This document shows, one piece after another, positions 23,338 to 32,138 of a stretch of 34,926 nt of DNA. Below the pieces are notes generated by a model. That model had not been told where the DNA came from. It did no database searches and saw nothing but the letters and a program-made list of their open reading frames with translations. Within the stretch, counting starts at the first letter, position 1, and every line of letters begins with the position of its first letter. The DNA is from Nitrospiraceae bacterium (GTDB lineage Bacteria > Nitrospirota > Nitrospiria > Nitrospirales > Nitrospiraceae): the NCBI GenBank assembly GCA_009692155.1, contig SHZW01000021.1, positions 1-34,926 on the forward strand, in the 5' to 3' direction. The position numbers were made by a program, and so were the translations under genes.

Positions 23338-24498
23338 ATGAAACGTATCATTATTCTCGGCTCCACCGGCTCCATCGGCACCAGCACGCTGGACATCGTG
23401 TCCAAGTTTCCGAACGAGTTTCAGGTGGTGGGGCTGACGGCGGCCACCAAAGGCGTCCCGCTCGAGGAACAAATCCGTCGCTTCAAGCCGGCGAAGGTCG
23501 CCCTGGCCGATCCGGCCGCTGCAACGCGGCTGCGGAGCCGTTGTAAAGGACTCTCCGTTGAGATTCTCTCCGGCCCCGAAGGTGTCGCGGACGTGGCCCG
23601 GATGCCGGAAGGCGAGCTCGTGATCTCCGCCATCGTCGGCGGGGCCGGCCTGATGCCGACGCTGGCCGCCATCCGCTCGGATAAGCACGTGGCCCTGGCG
23701 AACAAGGAGCCGATGGTCATGGCCGGCCAGTTGATGCAGGAGGAAGCGCACAAGCACGGCGTGCGCATCTTCCCGGTGGATAGCGAACACAGCGCCATCT
23801 TTCAGTCCATGGAAGGGCACCGCCGGGAAGACATCCGCCGGCTGATCCTGACCGCATCCGGCGGTCCCCTGTGGAACACGCCCCGCGAGCAGATGCGGGA
23901 GGTGAAGCCGGAACAGGCCCTGCAACATCCGAATTGGAAAATGGGCGCCAAGATCACGATCGACTCCGCCACGATGATGAACAAGGGGCTGGAAGTCGTG
24001 GAAGCGCGCTGGCTGTTCGACATGCCGATCGCGCAGATCGAAGTGCTGGTCCATCGGGAAAGCGTCATTCACTCGATGGTGGAATACAAGGACGGGTCCG
24101 TGATCGCGCAACTGGGCCTGCCCGACATGCGCACACCGATCTCGTACGCCATGAAGTACCCGGCGCGCGTGCCGCTGGAACTCCCCCCGCTGGATCTGGC
24201 CAGCATCGGCACGCTGACATTCTTCAAGCCCGACCACGACCGGTTTCCGTGCCTGCAACTTGGCTACGATGCCCTCAAGATCGGCGGCACCATGCCGGCC
24301 GTGTTGAACGCCGCCAACGAAATCGCCGTGGCGGCGTACCTCCAGGAGGGAATCGGATTCCTGGACATCGCCGAGATTATCCGCAGCACGATGGATGCGC
24401 ATACCCTCCGGCAGATTCGTACGCTTGAAGACGCGCTGGAGGCCGATCGCTGGGCGCGCGAAAAGGCCGGCGCCCGCGTGCATGCGCTGGCGCACTAA
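23338..24498 (+). CDS. dxr: 1-deoxy-D-xylulose 5-phosphate reductoisomerase
   Basis: A 386-residue NADPH enzyme, the second step of the MEP isoprenoid pathway. The nucleotide-binding GSTGSIG is at 8-14. The active-site segments ALANKEPMVMAG, PVDSEHSAIFQ and TIDSATMMNKGLEVVEA are all present with their conserved Asp, Glu and Lys residues. Length is close to the E. coli enzyme. It feeds precursors to the uppS reaction encoded upstream. The start has a TAGGA-type site. A tandem-repeat hairpin separates it from rseP. Confidence 0.97.
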   Translation: MKRIIILGSTGSIGTSTLDIVSKFPNEFQVVGLTAATKGVPLEEQIRRFKPAKVALADPAAATRLRSRCKGLSVEILSGPEGVADVARMPEGELVISAIVGGAGLMPTLAAIRSDKHVALANKEPMVMAGQLMQEEAHKHGVRIFPVDSEHSAIFQSMEGHRREDIRRLILTASGGPLWNTPREQMREVKPEQALQHPNWKMGAKITIDSATMMNKGLEVVEARWLFDMPIAQIEVLVHRESVIHSMVEYKDGSVIAQLGLPDMRTPISYAMKYPARVPLELPPLDLASIGTLTFFKPDHDRFPCLQLGYDALKIGGTMPAVLNAANEIAVAAYLQEGIGFLDIAEIIRSTMDAHTLRQIRTLEDALEADRWAREKAGARVHALAH

Positions 24499-24515
24499 TG
24501 AAAATGATTGTCCTC

Positions 24516-24595
24516 GAGTCATCAAGTCGTAAAGTCCTAAAGCCCAGGCTCACCTTCTTCGACTTGAAGACTTTTAGACTTTCGGACTTTCTGAC
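24516..24595. repeat. Tandem-repeat-armed hairpin (period 8) between dxr and rseP
   Basis: The left arm 24516-24544 carries AAGTCnTA-type octamers. The right arm 24560-24595 carries the complement (GACTTTTA, GACTTTCG). The arms pair imperfectly. The unit GACTTTCG reappears as a single arm at 26075, beyond rseP. Confidence 0.7.
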
Positions 24596-24616
24596 CGTTC
24601 AACAAGGAGTTTAAAC

Positions 24617-26008
24617 GTGCTCACTGCGTTCGCCTGGTCACCCGATACCGTTCTTCTCGTCATGCAAAAGGCTTTTTGGTTCGTCGTCGTGCTCGGCGTC
24701 CTCGTGGCATTTCACGAATTCGGACATTTCCTGATGGCGCGCTGGGTCGGAGTGCGCGTGCTCAAGTTCTCGCTGGGATTCGGCCCCAAGTTAGCCGGCC
24801 GGCAAATCGGCGAGACCGAGTACCTGGTGTCGGCCGTCCCGCTCGGAGGCTACGTCAAGCTGTTCGGCGAGGACGAAAGTGACGCCATTTCTCCGGAGGA
24901 GCAGCGCCGGTCGTTCTCGCATCAAAATCTGTGGAGCAAAGTGCTCATCGTGGCCGGCGGGCCGGGATTCAACTTCCTGCTGGCCTATCTGATTTTTGCC
25001 GCCTGGCTGGCGACCGGTGCGCCGTTGTTCGTCCCCAGCTTTAAGGACCTGACGCCTGATATTGAAGCGATGAAACCAGGATCGCCGGCGGCCACGGCCG
25101 GCATGCAGCCAGGCGATCGCGTGCTGCGGGTCAACGAGAAGGACATCTCCACGAGAGTGGAACTGTTTAACGCCGTCGCAAAGAGCAACGGTAAACCCCT
25201 CACCCTCGATGTCCGCCGGGGGGCTCAAATCAAAACCCTGGTCGTCACGCCGGCCGGGACAACAGTGCAAGAGGACGGCAAGGATGTCGTGCTGTACTCC
25301 CTCGGCATTGAGGAGACGGCGCCGGTCATCACCGCCATCATGAACGGCTCCCCTGCCATGGCGGCCGGGTTCAGGGAAGGCGACCGCGTCGTCGCCATCG
25401 AAGGACAACCGATTCATGCCTGGTCTCAGATGACCGGACTAGTCAAGGAAAGCCCGAACCGCCCGCTCAAAGTCGAGGTGAACCGCAACGGGCAGGTCGT
25501 TTCGCTCACCGTCACCCCGGTCCTGGAAAAAATCTCCGCGAACGGCAAGACCGTCGAGATCGGAAAAATCGGCGTCTCGGGGCCCGGTCGGTCACTGATC
25601 CGCGCATCCAACCCCTTGACGGCCGTCTGGCACGGCCTGGAAGCCACGTGGGGATGGACCGAGCTGACCGCCGTCGGCATTTACAAGATGATTGCCGGAG
25701 AAATCTCCAGCAAGAACATCGGCGGACCGCTCACGATCGCCAGCATCTCCGGCGAAGCCGGAGCCCAGGGCATGGCGAGCGTCGTATTCCTCATCGCCAT
25801 CCTGAGCATTAACCTGGGTGTCCTCAATCTGCTGCCGATTCCCATCCTGGACGGAGGCCATCTGCTGTTTTTTGCCATCGAAGCCGTCATGCGCAAACCG
25901 CTCGCGGATCGCCAGCGTGAAATTGCCCAGCAGGTGGGCCTGTTACTGCTCGTCTGCATCATGGTATTTGCCTTCTGGAACGACATCGATCGGCTGCTGC
26001 ACGGATGA
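24617..26008 (+). CDS. rseP: Site-2 protease RseP
   Basis: A 463-residue intramembrane zinc metalloprotease that releases anti-sigma factors and clears signal-peptide remnants. The zinc motif HEFGH is at 33-37 in the first membrane helix, and the third ligand motif LDGGH is at 411-415. Between them are two PDZ domains (GSPAATAGMQPGDRVLRVN at about 154-172 and GSPAMAAGFREGDRVVAIEG at about 245-264), as in E. coli RseP. The GTG start has AAGGAG eight bases upstream. Its anti-sigma substrate is not in the window. Confidence 0.96.
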   Translation: MLTAFAWSPDTVLLVMQKAFWFVVVLGVLVAFHEFGHFLMARWVGVRVLKFSLGFGPKLAGRQIGETEYLVSAVPLGGYVKLFGEDESDAISPEEQRRSFSHQNLWSKVLIVAGGPGFNFLLAYLIFAAWLATGAPLFVPSFKDLTPDIEAMKPGSPAATAGMQPGDRVLRVNEKDISTRVELFNAVAKSNGKPLTLDVRRGAQIKTLVVTPAGTTVQEDGKDVVLYSLGIEETAPVITAIMNGSPAMAAGFREGDRVVAIEGQPIHAWSQMTGLVKESPNRPLKVEVNRNGQVVSLTVTPVLEKISANGKTVEIGKIGVSGPGRSLIRASNPLTAVWHGLEATWGWTELTAVGIYKMIAGEISSKNIGGPLTIASISGEAGAQGMASVVFLIAILSINLGVLNLLPIPILDGGHLLFFAIEAVMRKPLADRQREIAQQVGLLLLVCIMVFAFWNDIDRLLHG

Positions 26009-26074
26009 ACCGTCGCACCGTCTCCAAACCGGAACGTCGCCACGGTTTTCGACGCACTGAGACCTGATGCCGTT

Positions 26075-26097
26075 CAGGCTTTCGGACTTTCAGACAT
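26075..26097. repeat. Single arm of period-8 tandem repeat before proS
   Basis: The stretch GGCTTTCGGACTTTCAGAC is nearly identical to the right arm of the hairpin at 24577-24595. It sits directly before the proS start, with no opposite arm. ProS has no ribosome site other than this sequence. Confidence 0.5.
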
Positions 26098-26098
26098 C

Positions 26099-27799
26099 AT
26101 GCGCACATCCCACACTCTGATCCCGACCCTTCGCGAAGACCCCGGAGAGGCGGAAATCGCCAGCCATCGCCTGCTGCTGCGGGCCGGCATGATCCGCAAG
26201 GTCGCCGCCGGCATCTACACCTACCTCCCGCTGGGGCTGCGCGTCCTCCGCAAGATTGAAGCCATCGTCCGCGAGGAAATGAACCGATCCGGCGCGCAGG
26301 AAGTCCTGATGCCGATCGCCGCGCCGGCCGAACTGTGGCGTGAAACAGGCCGCTGGGACTTCTACGGCAAGGAACTGCTGCGGTTCAAAGACCGGCACGA
26401 GCGGGACTTCTGCCTGGGCCCGACGCACGAAGAACTCATCACCGATTTGATCCGGCGCGACGTGCGGTCCTACCGCCAGCTCCCGCTGAACTGTTACCAG
26501 ATTCAGACCAAGTTCCGGGACGAAATCCGTCCCCGGTTCGGCCTCATGCGGGGCCGCGAATTCATAATGAAAGACGCCTATAGCTTCGACAGGGACGAAG
26601 CCGGCGCCAAGATCAGCTATCAGAAGATGTACGACGCCTACAGCCGCATCTTTACCCGCTGCGGGTTGACCTTCCGGGCCGTGGAAGCCGACACCGGCCT
26701 GATCGGCGGCACCTCGTCGCACGAATTCATGGTGTTGGCGGACACAGGCGAGGAAACCATCGTCTACGCGGAAGGCGGCACATACGCAGCCAACGTCGAG
26801 CGCGCCGAGACGCTGCCGCCAGCCGAAACCTCTTCCGACGCGCCGCGGCCATTGCGGAAAGTTCCGACGCCTGGCACCCGCAGCGTCGAGGAAGTCACGG
26901 CATTCCTCAAGGTCTCGCCGGCACAACTCGTCAAGACGATCCTCTATCAGTCCTCCAAGGATCTGGTCGCGGTGCTGGTCCGTGGCGACCATGAGGTCAA
27001 TGAGGTCAAAGTCAAAAAGCTGCTGGGCGTGGCGGCCCTGGAACTGGCCGATCCGGCCAGGGTCACGGCCGCAACGGGCGCGCCGGTTGGATTTGCCGGC
27101 CCCATCGGCCTGCGGCAGGTGCGGATCATCGCCGACCACGCCGTCAAGACACTCAGGAACGTTGTCGTTGGAAGCAACGAAGCCAACGCGCATTACGTGG
27201 ATGCCAACTGCGACCGGGACTTCGCCGTCGAACAGTTTGCCGATCTTCGCAATGCCCAGGCTGGCGATCCGTCTCCCAAAGGCGACGGGCCCCTCCGTCT
27301 TGCTCGTGGCATTGAAGTCGGACATGTGTTCATGCTCGGTACCAAGTACAGCAAGGCCATGAACGCGATGTTCCTCGACCCTGAGGGCAAGGAATGCCTG
27401 GCCGTGATGGGCTGTTATGGCATCGGCGTCAGCCGCGTGGCCGCTGCCGCCATCGAGCAGCACCACGATGCCAAGGGCATGCTCTGGCCGATCCCCATCG
27501 CTCCGTTCCACGTCCACCTGCTCCCCTTGAGCCAGTCCGCTGCCGTCTCCGCCACGGCGCAAACCCTGTACGAGACACTGTCGCAGGCCGGAGCCGAAGT
27601 CCTGTGGGATGATCGTGACGAGCGGGCCGGCGTGAAATTCAACGACGCAGACCTGATCGGCGCCCCCTACCAACTGGTCATCGGTGAAAAGGGCCTTGCC
27701 CAGGGCACCGTCGAGCTCAAAGAACGGAAGACAGGAACCGTCAAGAAAATGGCGCCTGGAGATGTGCTCGCCCAAGCCAGGGAATGGCTCGGCTTGTGA
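26099..27799 (+). CDS. proS: Prolyl-tRNA synthetase (bacterial type)
   Basis: A 566-residue class II synthetase. Motif 2 lies in [19 protein letters not shown] (137-155), after CLGPTHEE (105-112). The INS editing domain that clears mischarged Ala-tRNA lies between, roughly residues 225-380. Motif 3 is in [16 protein letters not shown] near 440. The anticodon-binding domain ends in [20 protein letters not shown]. Length and order match the bacterial (E. coli-like) form. The ATG at 26099 lacks a good Shine-Dalgarno sequence and follows the tandem-repeat arm. Confidence 0.97.
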   Translation: MRTSHTLIPTLREDPGEAEIASHRLLLRAGMIRKVAAGIYTYLPLGLRVLRKIEAIVREEMNRSGAQEVLMPIAAPAELWRETGRWDFYGKELLRFKDRHERDFCLGPTHEELITDLIRRDVRSYRQLPLNCYQIQTKFRDEIRPRFGLMRGREFIMKDAYSFDRDEAGAKISYQKMYDAYSRIFTRCGLTFRAVEADTGLIGGTSSHEFMVLADTGEETIVYAEGGTYAANVERAETLPPAETSSDAPRPLRKVPTPGTRSVEEVTAFLKVSPAQLVKTILYQSSKDLVAVLVRGDHEVNEVKVKKLLGVAALELADPARVTAATGAPVGFAGPIGLRQVRIIADHAVKTLRNVVVGSNEANAHYVDANCDRDFAVEQFADLRNAQAGDPSPKGDGPLRLARGIEVGHVFMLGTKYSKAMNAMFLDPEGKECLAVMGCYGIGVSRVAAAAIEQHHDAKGMLWPIPIAPFHVHLLPLSQSAAVSATAQTLYETLSQAGAEVLWDDRDERAGVKFNDADLIGAPYQLVIGEKGLAQGTVELKERKTGTVKKMAPGDVLAQAREWLGL

Positions 27800-27913
27800 A
27801 AAGCCGCAGGGCAACTTCATACAACTTTCTCTTGCGTTTCGAGGTATTTCGTCCTAGCCTAACCTCCAAAATAGGAACGTGGGTTGACTCCTTAGACGGG
27901 CAGGAAGGACGCC

Positions 27914-28633
27914 GTGCCGGACACTAAAATCGCTCCCGACAACGTTCACGAGCTTCAGCAGAAGATCGCGTACGCGGAAGAGGTCAAGCGCATCACCAAC
28001 CTCATTCACTCCGCGAAGGATCTCGATCAGATCATTCTCGACCTGCACAAGGACCTCCTGGACCTCTTCGATACCGAGGAGGTCACGATCTACGCGATCG
28101 ACACCGAGAAAAAAGAAATCTTCTCCAGGGCCGCCCATCTCGATACGGTCCAGGAAATCCGCGTGCCGATCAACGAACAAAGCATCGTGGGATTCACCGC
28201 CAAGTACCTCCGCCCTGCGAATATCGCCGACGCGTACAACAAAACGGAACTGGCCAACATCCATCCGGCACTGGGGCACGACGCCTCGTGGGACAAGAAA
28301 AGCGGGTTCAAGACCAAGCAGGTCCTCAGCTACCCCATCCTGGCCTAAAACAAGTATTTGATGGGCGTCATTCAGCTCATCAATAAAAAAAACGGGCTGC
28401 GCGTCAGTCTGCCGAAGGGAGCGAAAAAATCGCAGGAATACATCAAGATCATTGCAACGCGAAAGCCAATCAGTCTGGTCGGCAGCCTGGTCGGGACCGA
28501 CGCCTCGAAGGATGTCTTTAAAACCTATACCGGCGGTGAAAACGGGATGATCCAGGACGTCATTAAGCGGTTGGCTCAACTCGAGGATGAGGACTGGAAC
28601 GAAACGACGTTGCCGTATGAAGTGAGACCCTGA
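27914..28633 (+). pseudogene. GAF-domain protein interrupted by an in-frame TAA
   Basis: The frame starts at GTG 27914 (GGAAGGA upstream) and encodes a helical segment then a GAF domain (TEEVTIYAIDTEKKEIFSRA, IVGFTAKYLRPANIADAYN). It stops at TAA 28346-28348 after LSYPILA. The same frame continues at once with NKYLMGVIQLINKKNG, which is the next strand of the GAF fold. A single base change from a Glu, Gln or Lys codon to TAA would explain this. After NKKNGLR the sequence no longer follows the GAF pattern, and runs as an unrelated Lys-rich then acidic tail to 28633. The locus looks like a decaying or composite gene; a sequencing error is the main alternative. Confidence 0.75.
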
Positions 28634-28673
28634 CGGCGATATAATTCAGATACACGATGAAGGAAAGTGGGGC

Positions 28674-29525
28674 ATGGCGATGAAGCGACAATTCACGAGA
28701 GGGATCATGGCGGTGCTGGTCGTCGGAGCGCTGATCGGAGTCGGTGCGACCTGGGCGCAGATGGGCGGTGTCGTGGAGCCCGCTGGTACGGACGGATCCA
28801 TTGACTGGACGAAGGGCGTGGTGACGGCGACGGGATTTGGGGCGCCGCCTCCCAATGCCGTGAATGCCGGGCAAGCCAGGGCCATGGCCGAGCAGGCGGC
28901 GTTTCTGGTGGCGACGCGGAATTTGCTGGAAACCGTGAAGGGCATTCGAGTGGATTCCGCCACGCTGGTGGAAAATATGATTGTGAGCAGCGATGTGATC
29001 AAGACGGAAGTGAGTGGGTTCATTCAGGGCGCCCAGATCATCAAGAAGCAGGTCAACCCGGACGGGTCCGTGCAGGTGACGGTCGCGATGAAACTCAACG
29101 GGGATTTTTCCAACGCGTTTTTGCCGCAATCCAGCGGGGGCATCGAAGTGATTCCGATGCCGCAGGGGCAGGCCCCTCCGGCGACGTCCTTTACGGGTCT
29201 GATTGTGGATGCGCGGGGGATCGGCGTCCGTCCGGCTGTGGCACCGAAGATCCGCAACGAGGAAGGCCGGGAAGTCTACGGATCGGCCTTTGTGAACCGG
29301 CAGTATGCGGTTGAACAAGGGATGGTGGGGTATCTCAAGGACGTGGAATCCGCCAAGGGCAATCCGCGCGTGACCGATCGTCCCCTGATGGTCAAGGCCC
29401 TGAAAACAGACGGGCCCAATAAAACGGATCTGGTGATCAGCAACAGCGATGCGCAGGTGCTCCATGGAATGAAGGAACACCTCACCTTCCTGGAGAAGGC
29501 GCGCGTCATGGTGATTTTGGATTAG
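28674..29525 (+). CDS. LPP20-like exported protein
   Basis: A 283-residue protein with a signal sequence (residues 8-29, no lipobox cysteine). The segment GVVTATGFGAPPP, AMAEQAAFLVATRNLLETVKG (about 47-95), followed by VQVTVAMKLNGDFSN, resembles the LPP20/FlgP-like family of envelope proteins. A second half of about 110 residues holds DARGIGVRPAVAPKIRNEEG and a long helix at the end. The role is unknown; such proteins are often associated with the outer membrane. The ATG has AAGGAAAG upstream. It is intact but lies between two broken genes. Confidence 0.75.
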   Translation: MAMKRQFTRGIMAVLVVGALIGVGATWAQMGGVVEPAGTDGSIDWTKGVVTATGFGAPPPNAVNAGQARAMAEQAAFLVATRNLLETVKGIRVDSATLVENMIVSSDVIKTEVSGFIQGAQIIKKQVNPDGSVQVTVAMKLNGDFSNAFLPQSSGGIEVIPMPQGQAPPATSFTGLIVDARGIGVRPAVAPKIRNEEGREVYGSAFVNRQYAVEQGMVGYLKDVESAKGNPRVTDRPLMVKALKTDGPNKTDLVISNSDAQVLHGMKEHLTFLEKARVMVILD

Positions 29526-29530
29526 TATAA

Positions 29531-29629
29531 GCGAATAGCAGGTAGCGCGTAGCAAGCAGCAAGACAGTGAGATCAAATTACTCTAAGACTCTGGCTATCA
29601 GCTATTGGCTATTTGCTGTTGGCTGTTGC
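29531..29629. repeat. Tandem-repeat-armed hairpin (period 7) after the LPP20-like gene
   Basis: The left arm 29531-29563 repeats nnnTAGC heptamers (GAATAGC, AGGTAGC). The right arm 29592-29629 repeats the complement (GGCTATC, AGCTATT, GGCTGTT). The arms pair over about 33 bases. The heptamer TAGC/GCTA units resemble the STRR heptamers known in filamentous cyanobacteria, but those are not reported as inverted pairs as far as I know. Confidence 0.75.
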
Positions 29630-29646
29630 ATGAAAGGAGCGTGGCG

Positions 29647-30161
29647 ATGAAAACCCTACTCAGAACAGTGGCAAGCGCGGTGGTCGTGCTGGCATTGGTC
29701 GGCGGAATGAGCCTCCTGGCGGCGTGCGGGAAAGGGCCGGCCAAGCCGGAAGCGGCGCCCCGGCCTACGGCCTGATGCAGCTCGTGCCGACAAGCGGCGG
29801 CCGCGAAGCCTATCGCCGGGCCAAGGGCTCGGACACCACACCCTCGCGGGAGTATCTCTTTAATGCCGACAACAATATCGAGTTGGGAACCGCGTTGCTG
29901 AACGTGCTGAACTACAAACAACTGGAAGACGTGGACAACACCGTCTCGCGCGAGTATTGCGTCATCTCCGCCTACAACACTGGCCTGCGCAACGTCCTCC
30001 GCACCTTCTCGAAAGACCTCGTCGCAGCCGTCAACCAGATCAACAGCCTCGAGCCGCCGGCCGTCTACGACAAGCTGCGCCAGAACCTGCCCTACCAGGA
30101 AACACGCGACTACCTGGTGAAAGTCACCTCGTTCCGCAAGCAGTTCGTCAGCGCACAATAA
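29647..30161 (+). pseudogene. Lytic transglycosylase remnant (MltC-like) with internal deletion
   Basis: ATG 29647 (AGGAG eight bases upstream) opens a 42-codon lipoprotein signal peptide with lipobox LLAAC, ending at TGA 29773-29775. In a different frame, from about 29755, the sequence encodes the later part of an SLT domain: PAYGLMQLVPTSGGREAY, then NIELGTALLNVL and SAYNTGLRNVLRTFS, up to ETRDYLVKVTSFRKQF. The catalytic Glu region (E-S-x-F-N-P) is absent. An out-of-frame deletion therefore fused the signal peptide to the middle of the enzyme. A GTG at 29724 could give a 145-residue fragment lacking the catalytic residue. Confidence 0.8.
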
Positions 30162-30197
30162 AAAACGCCTGCCGGCGAAAAGCCGGCAGGCGTTCAG
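30162..30197 (-). terminator. Intrinsic terminator of the helicase gene (bidirectional stem)
   Basis: ACGCCTGCCGGC pairs with GCCGGCAGGCGT around a short loop. On the minus strand the stem is followed by TTTTTTATT, giving a standard terminator for the DEAD-box gene. The plus side lacks a T-run, so termination of the transglycosylase remnant would be weaker. Confidence 0.85.
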
Positions 30198-30229
30198 ACT
30201 CGCAACGCTTGTTAGCGTCGCAGCGCTGT

Positions 30230-31471
30230 TTATCGCGGTGAGGCCCCCCGCCAAGACCCTCGCTCCGATTGATGCCGGCCACCCGGGCGTCCGTGAGCAG
30301 CCCGGTGGTGCACCGCCGGGCGGTGCGCTCTTTGGGACGCCGCAGGAGCAGGGCTCCCTGTCGCAAGCGGCACGGACTTCCCAAGCAGCTTTTCGATCGC
30401 GCGCAATTGGTCGTGATCTTCGGAGGTGACGAAGCTGGTCGCCTTCCCCGTCGCATGCATGCGCGCCGTGCGCCCGATCCGATGAATATAGTCCTCCGGG
30501 CAATTCGGCAGGTCGAAGTTGACGACATGGCCGATGTTCGCGACGTCGATGCCGCGGGCCGCAATATCGGTTGCCACGAGGACTCGGAATGTCCCTCGCC
30601 TGAACCCTTCCAGCGCCGCTCGCCGTTGCGAGAGGCTTCGGTTCCCGTGAATCACGGCCACCTTGTGCCCGGCACTGCCCAATAGACGCCCCAGCTTGTC
30701 AGCCCGATGCTTCGTCCGGGTAAAGACCAGCACAGAGTCCTTGTTCTCCCCCAACAGCGACACCAGAAGATCGGCCTTGCTGTCATGGGTGGTATGGTGC
30801 ACCGCCTGCGTGACGCCGGTTGACGTCGTGGCCGGCCGGGACACCATCACGGATACGGGATTCTTCACGTTGGCACGAGCCAGTTGATTCAAATCGGCCG
30901 GCATCGTGGCTGAGAAGAGCAGTGTTTGCCGCTCCTCCGGCATGGCTTCAAGAATTTGATTGATCTGGGGCGCGAACCCCATGTCGAGCATGCGGTCGGC
31001 CTCATCCAGCACCAGAATCTTCATCGGCGCCAGATTGACCGTGCCGTTCCACATATGGTCCAGCAGCCGTCCCGGCGTGGCGACGAGCACATCCGGGCGT
31101 TGACGAAGGCCTCGCACCTGCGCCTGCATATCGGCGCCGCCGACAATCGTCGTGGCGAAAATACGCATGCTGCGGCCGAGCTGATCGATGACGCCCTGCA
31201 CCTGGATGGCCAGTTCACGAGTCGGCACCAGAATGAGCGCGTGTGGCTGGCCTTTCGGCATGGTCGCCAGCCGCTCGATGATCGGAATGACAAACGCGGC
31301 GGTCTTGCCGGTGCCGGTTTGCGCGCATCCAAGCACGTCACGTCCCAGGAGCGCATGCGGAATGGCCTGCTCCTGGATGGACGTGGGATTGATAAAACCT
31401 GCCTTGGTCAGGTCCCGCAAGAGGGATTCGGACACACCAAGGGTATTGAACGTACACGTAGCAGTCTGCAC
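30230..31471 (-). CDS. rhlE: DEAD-box RNA helicase (RhlE-like)
   Basis: A 413-residue ATP-dependent RNA helicase. Motifs in order: Q motif (FINPTSIQEQAIP, 26-38), AQTGTGKT (50-57), PTRELA (83-88), TPGR (132-135), DEAD (156-159), SAT (187-189), then TDIAARGIDV and HRIGRTARM in the second domain. The last 45 residues are Arg/His/Gly-rich and low-complexity, as in the RNA-binding tails of RhlE-type helicases. RhlE versus another DEAD-box subfamily is not certain. The start is GTG with AAGGA seven bases upstream. The leader is about 160 bases long (see promoter), a feature shared with cold-induced helicase genes. Confidence 0.92.
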   Translation of the reverse strand: MQTATCTFNTLGVSESLLRDLTKAGFINPTSIQEQAIPHALLGRDVLGCAQTGTGKTAAFVIPIIERLATMPKGQPHALILVPTRELAIQVQGVIDQLGRSMRIFATTIVGGADMQAQVRGLRQRPDVLVATPGRLLDHMWNGTVNLAPMKILVLDEADRMLDMGFAPQINQILEAMPEERQTLLFSATMPADLNQLARANVKNPVSVMVSRPATTSTGVTQAVHHTTHDSKADLLVSLLGENKDSVLVFTRTKHRADKLGRLLGSAGHKVAVIHGNRSLSQRRAALEGFRRGTFRVLVATDIAARGIDVANIGHVVNFDLPNCPEDYIHRIGRTARMHATGKATSFVTSEDHDQLRAIEKLLGKSVPLATGSPAPAASQRAHRPAVHHRAAHGRPGGRHQSERGSWRGASPR

Positions 31472-31637
31472 AAAACTATCCTTTCAGTTTGATCGCATTA
31501 AACGGGATCAGAGAACCGAGGGGAGACAGAATCAGGAAGGAATCCGCTCTAGCCTGGACCTAATCGCGATGCGATCGCGAAGTCCGTTATGGTTAAGCAT
31601 CATCACCGCCGGACCAATACACTGATGACGTAAGCGC

Positions 31638-31666
31638 ACTGTACAGCATGAAACCCCTGGCGTCAA
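31638..31666 (-). promoter_or_regulatory. Sigma-70-type promoter of the helicase gene with a long leader
   Basis: On the minus strand TTGACG (31666-31661) and TACAGT (31643-31638) are exactly 17 bases apart. Transcription from near 31631 gives a leader of about 160 bases before the GTG at 31471. The leader contains the paired TCGCGA sequences at about 31563-31580. The rest of the 31472-31844 gap holds no ORF that I believe. Confidence 0.6.
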
Positions 31667-31844
31667 GCTTTCATTTCATCCGGAGAGCATCGCTGCGAGT
31701 TTTAACCACCTCCGGATCACGCCCCCGCTACCGTAACCGAGCTTCACTTGTCGGTTAAGAAAACATTCCGACATTTTTTCTTCGACGAAAGGCCCCGCCT
31801 TTGTGTACACTGGTAAATAATTCCACGCCGACCAGGAGGACACC

Positions 31845-32033
31845 ATCGGAAAGCCAGCCAAAACAACGCTCGCCAAACGCGACCGTGAAAAATCGAAGCA
31901 GATGAAGCAGCGCGAGAAAGAAGCCCGCCGCGTCCAGCGCAAGGCGGAAAAAACAGACCGCCCTCAGACCACCGGCGGAGAAGATCCGGATCTGGCGGGG
32001 CTTCATTGGGGGCCGCAAGAACCGCTGTACTAG
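31845..32033 (+). CDS. Small basic protein with an apparent AUC start codon
   Basis: A 62-residue product, (M)GKPAKTTLAKRDREKSK and onward, Lys/Arg/Glu-rich and helical for about 38 residues, ending in DPDLAGLHWGPQEPLY. AGGAGG at 31834-31839 is a perfect ribosome site five bases before ATC at 31845. Between the upstream stop (31818-31820) and this point there is no ATG, GTG or TTG in frame. The first in-frame ATG is 20 codons later, with no ribosome site. I recall similar small GKP-starting proteins in related bacteria, but have not checked this. Non-AUG AUC/AUU starts are known for infC and pcnB. A base error at the start is the alternative. Function unknown. Confidence 0.65.
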   Translation: MGKPAKTTLAKRDREKSKQMKQREKEARRVQRKAEKTDRPQTTGGEDPDLAGLHWGPQEPLY

Positions 32034-32138
32034 TTCTCCCTTCGGCCTTCCCCTACTCACGCTCCTCTCCAATCGAGCAGCCTTCTGTCCGTGTTTACAA
32101 TGTTTCGGGCTGCCCTGTAGACTTGATGGCACCGGACC

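Noticed and set aside
23293-24525. Minus-strand ORF of 410 codons
   Set aside because: Shadow of dxr; no motif, His/Arg-rich composition.
26090-27820. Minus-strand ORF of 576 codons
   Set aside because: Shadow of proS on the opposite strand; the synthetase motifs are on the plus strand.
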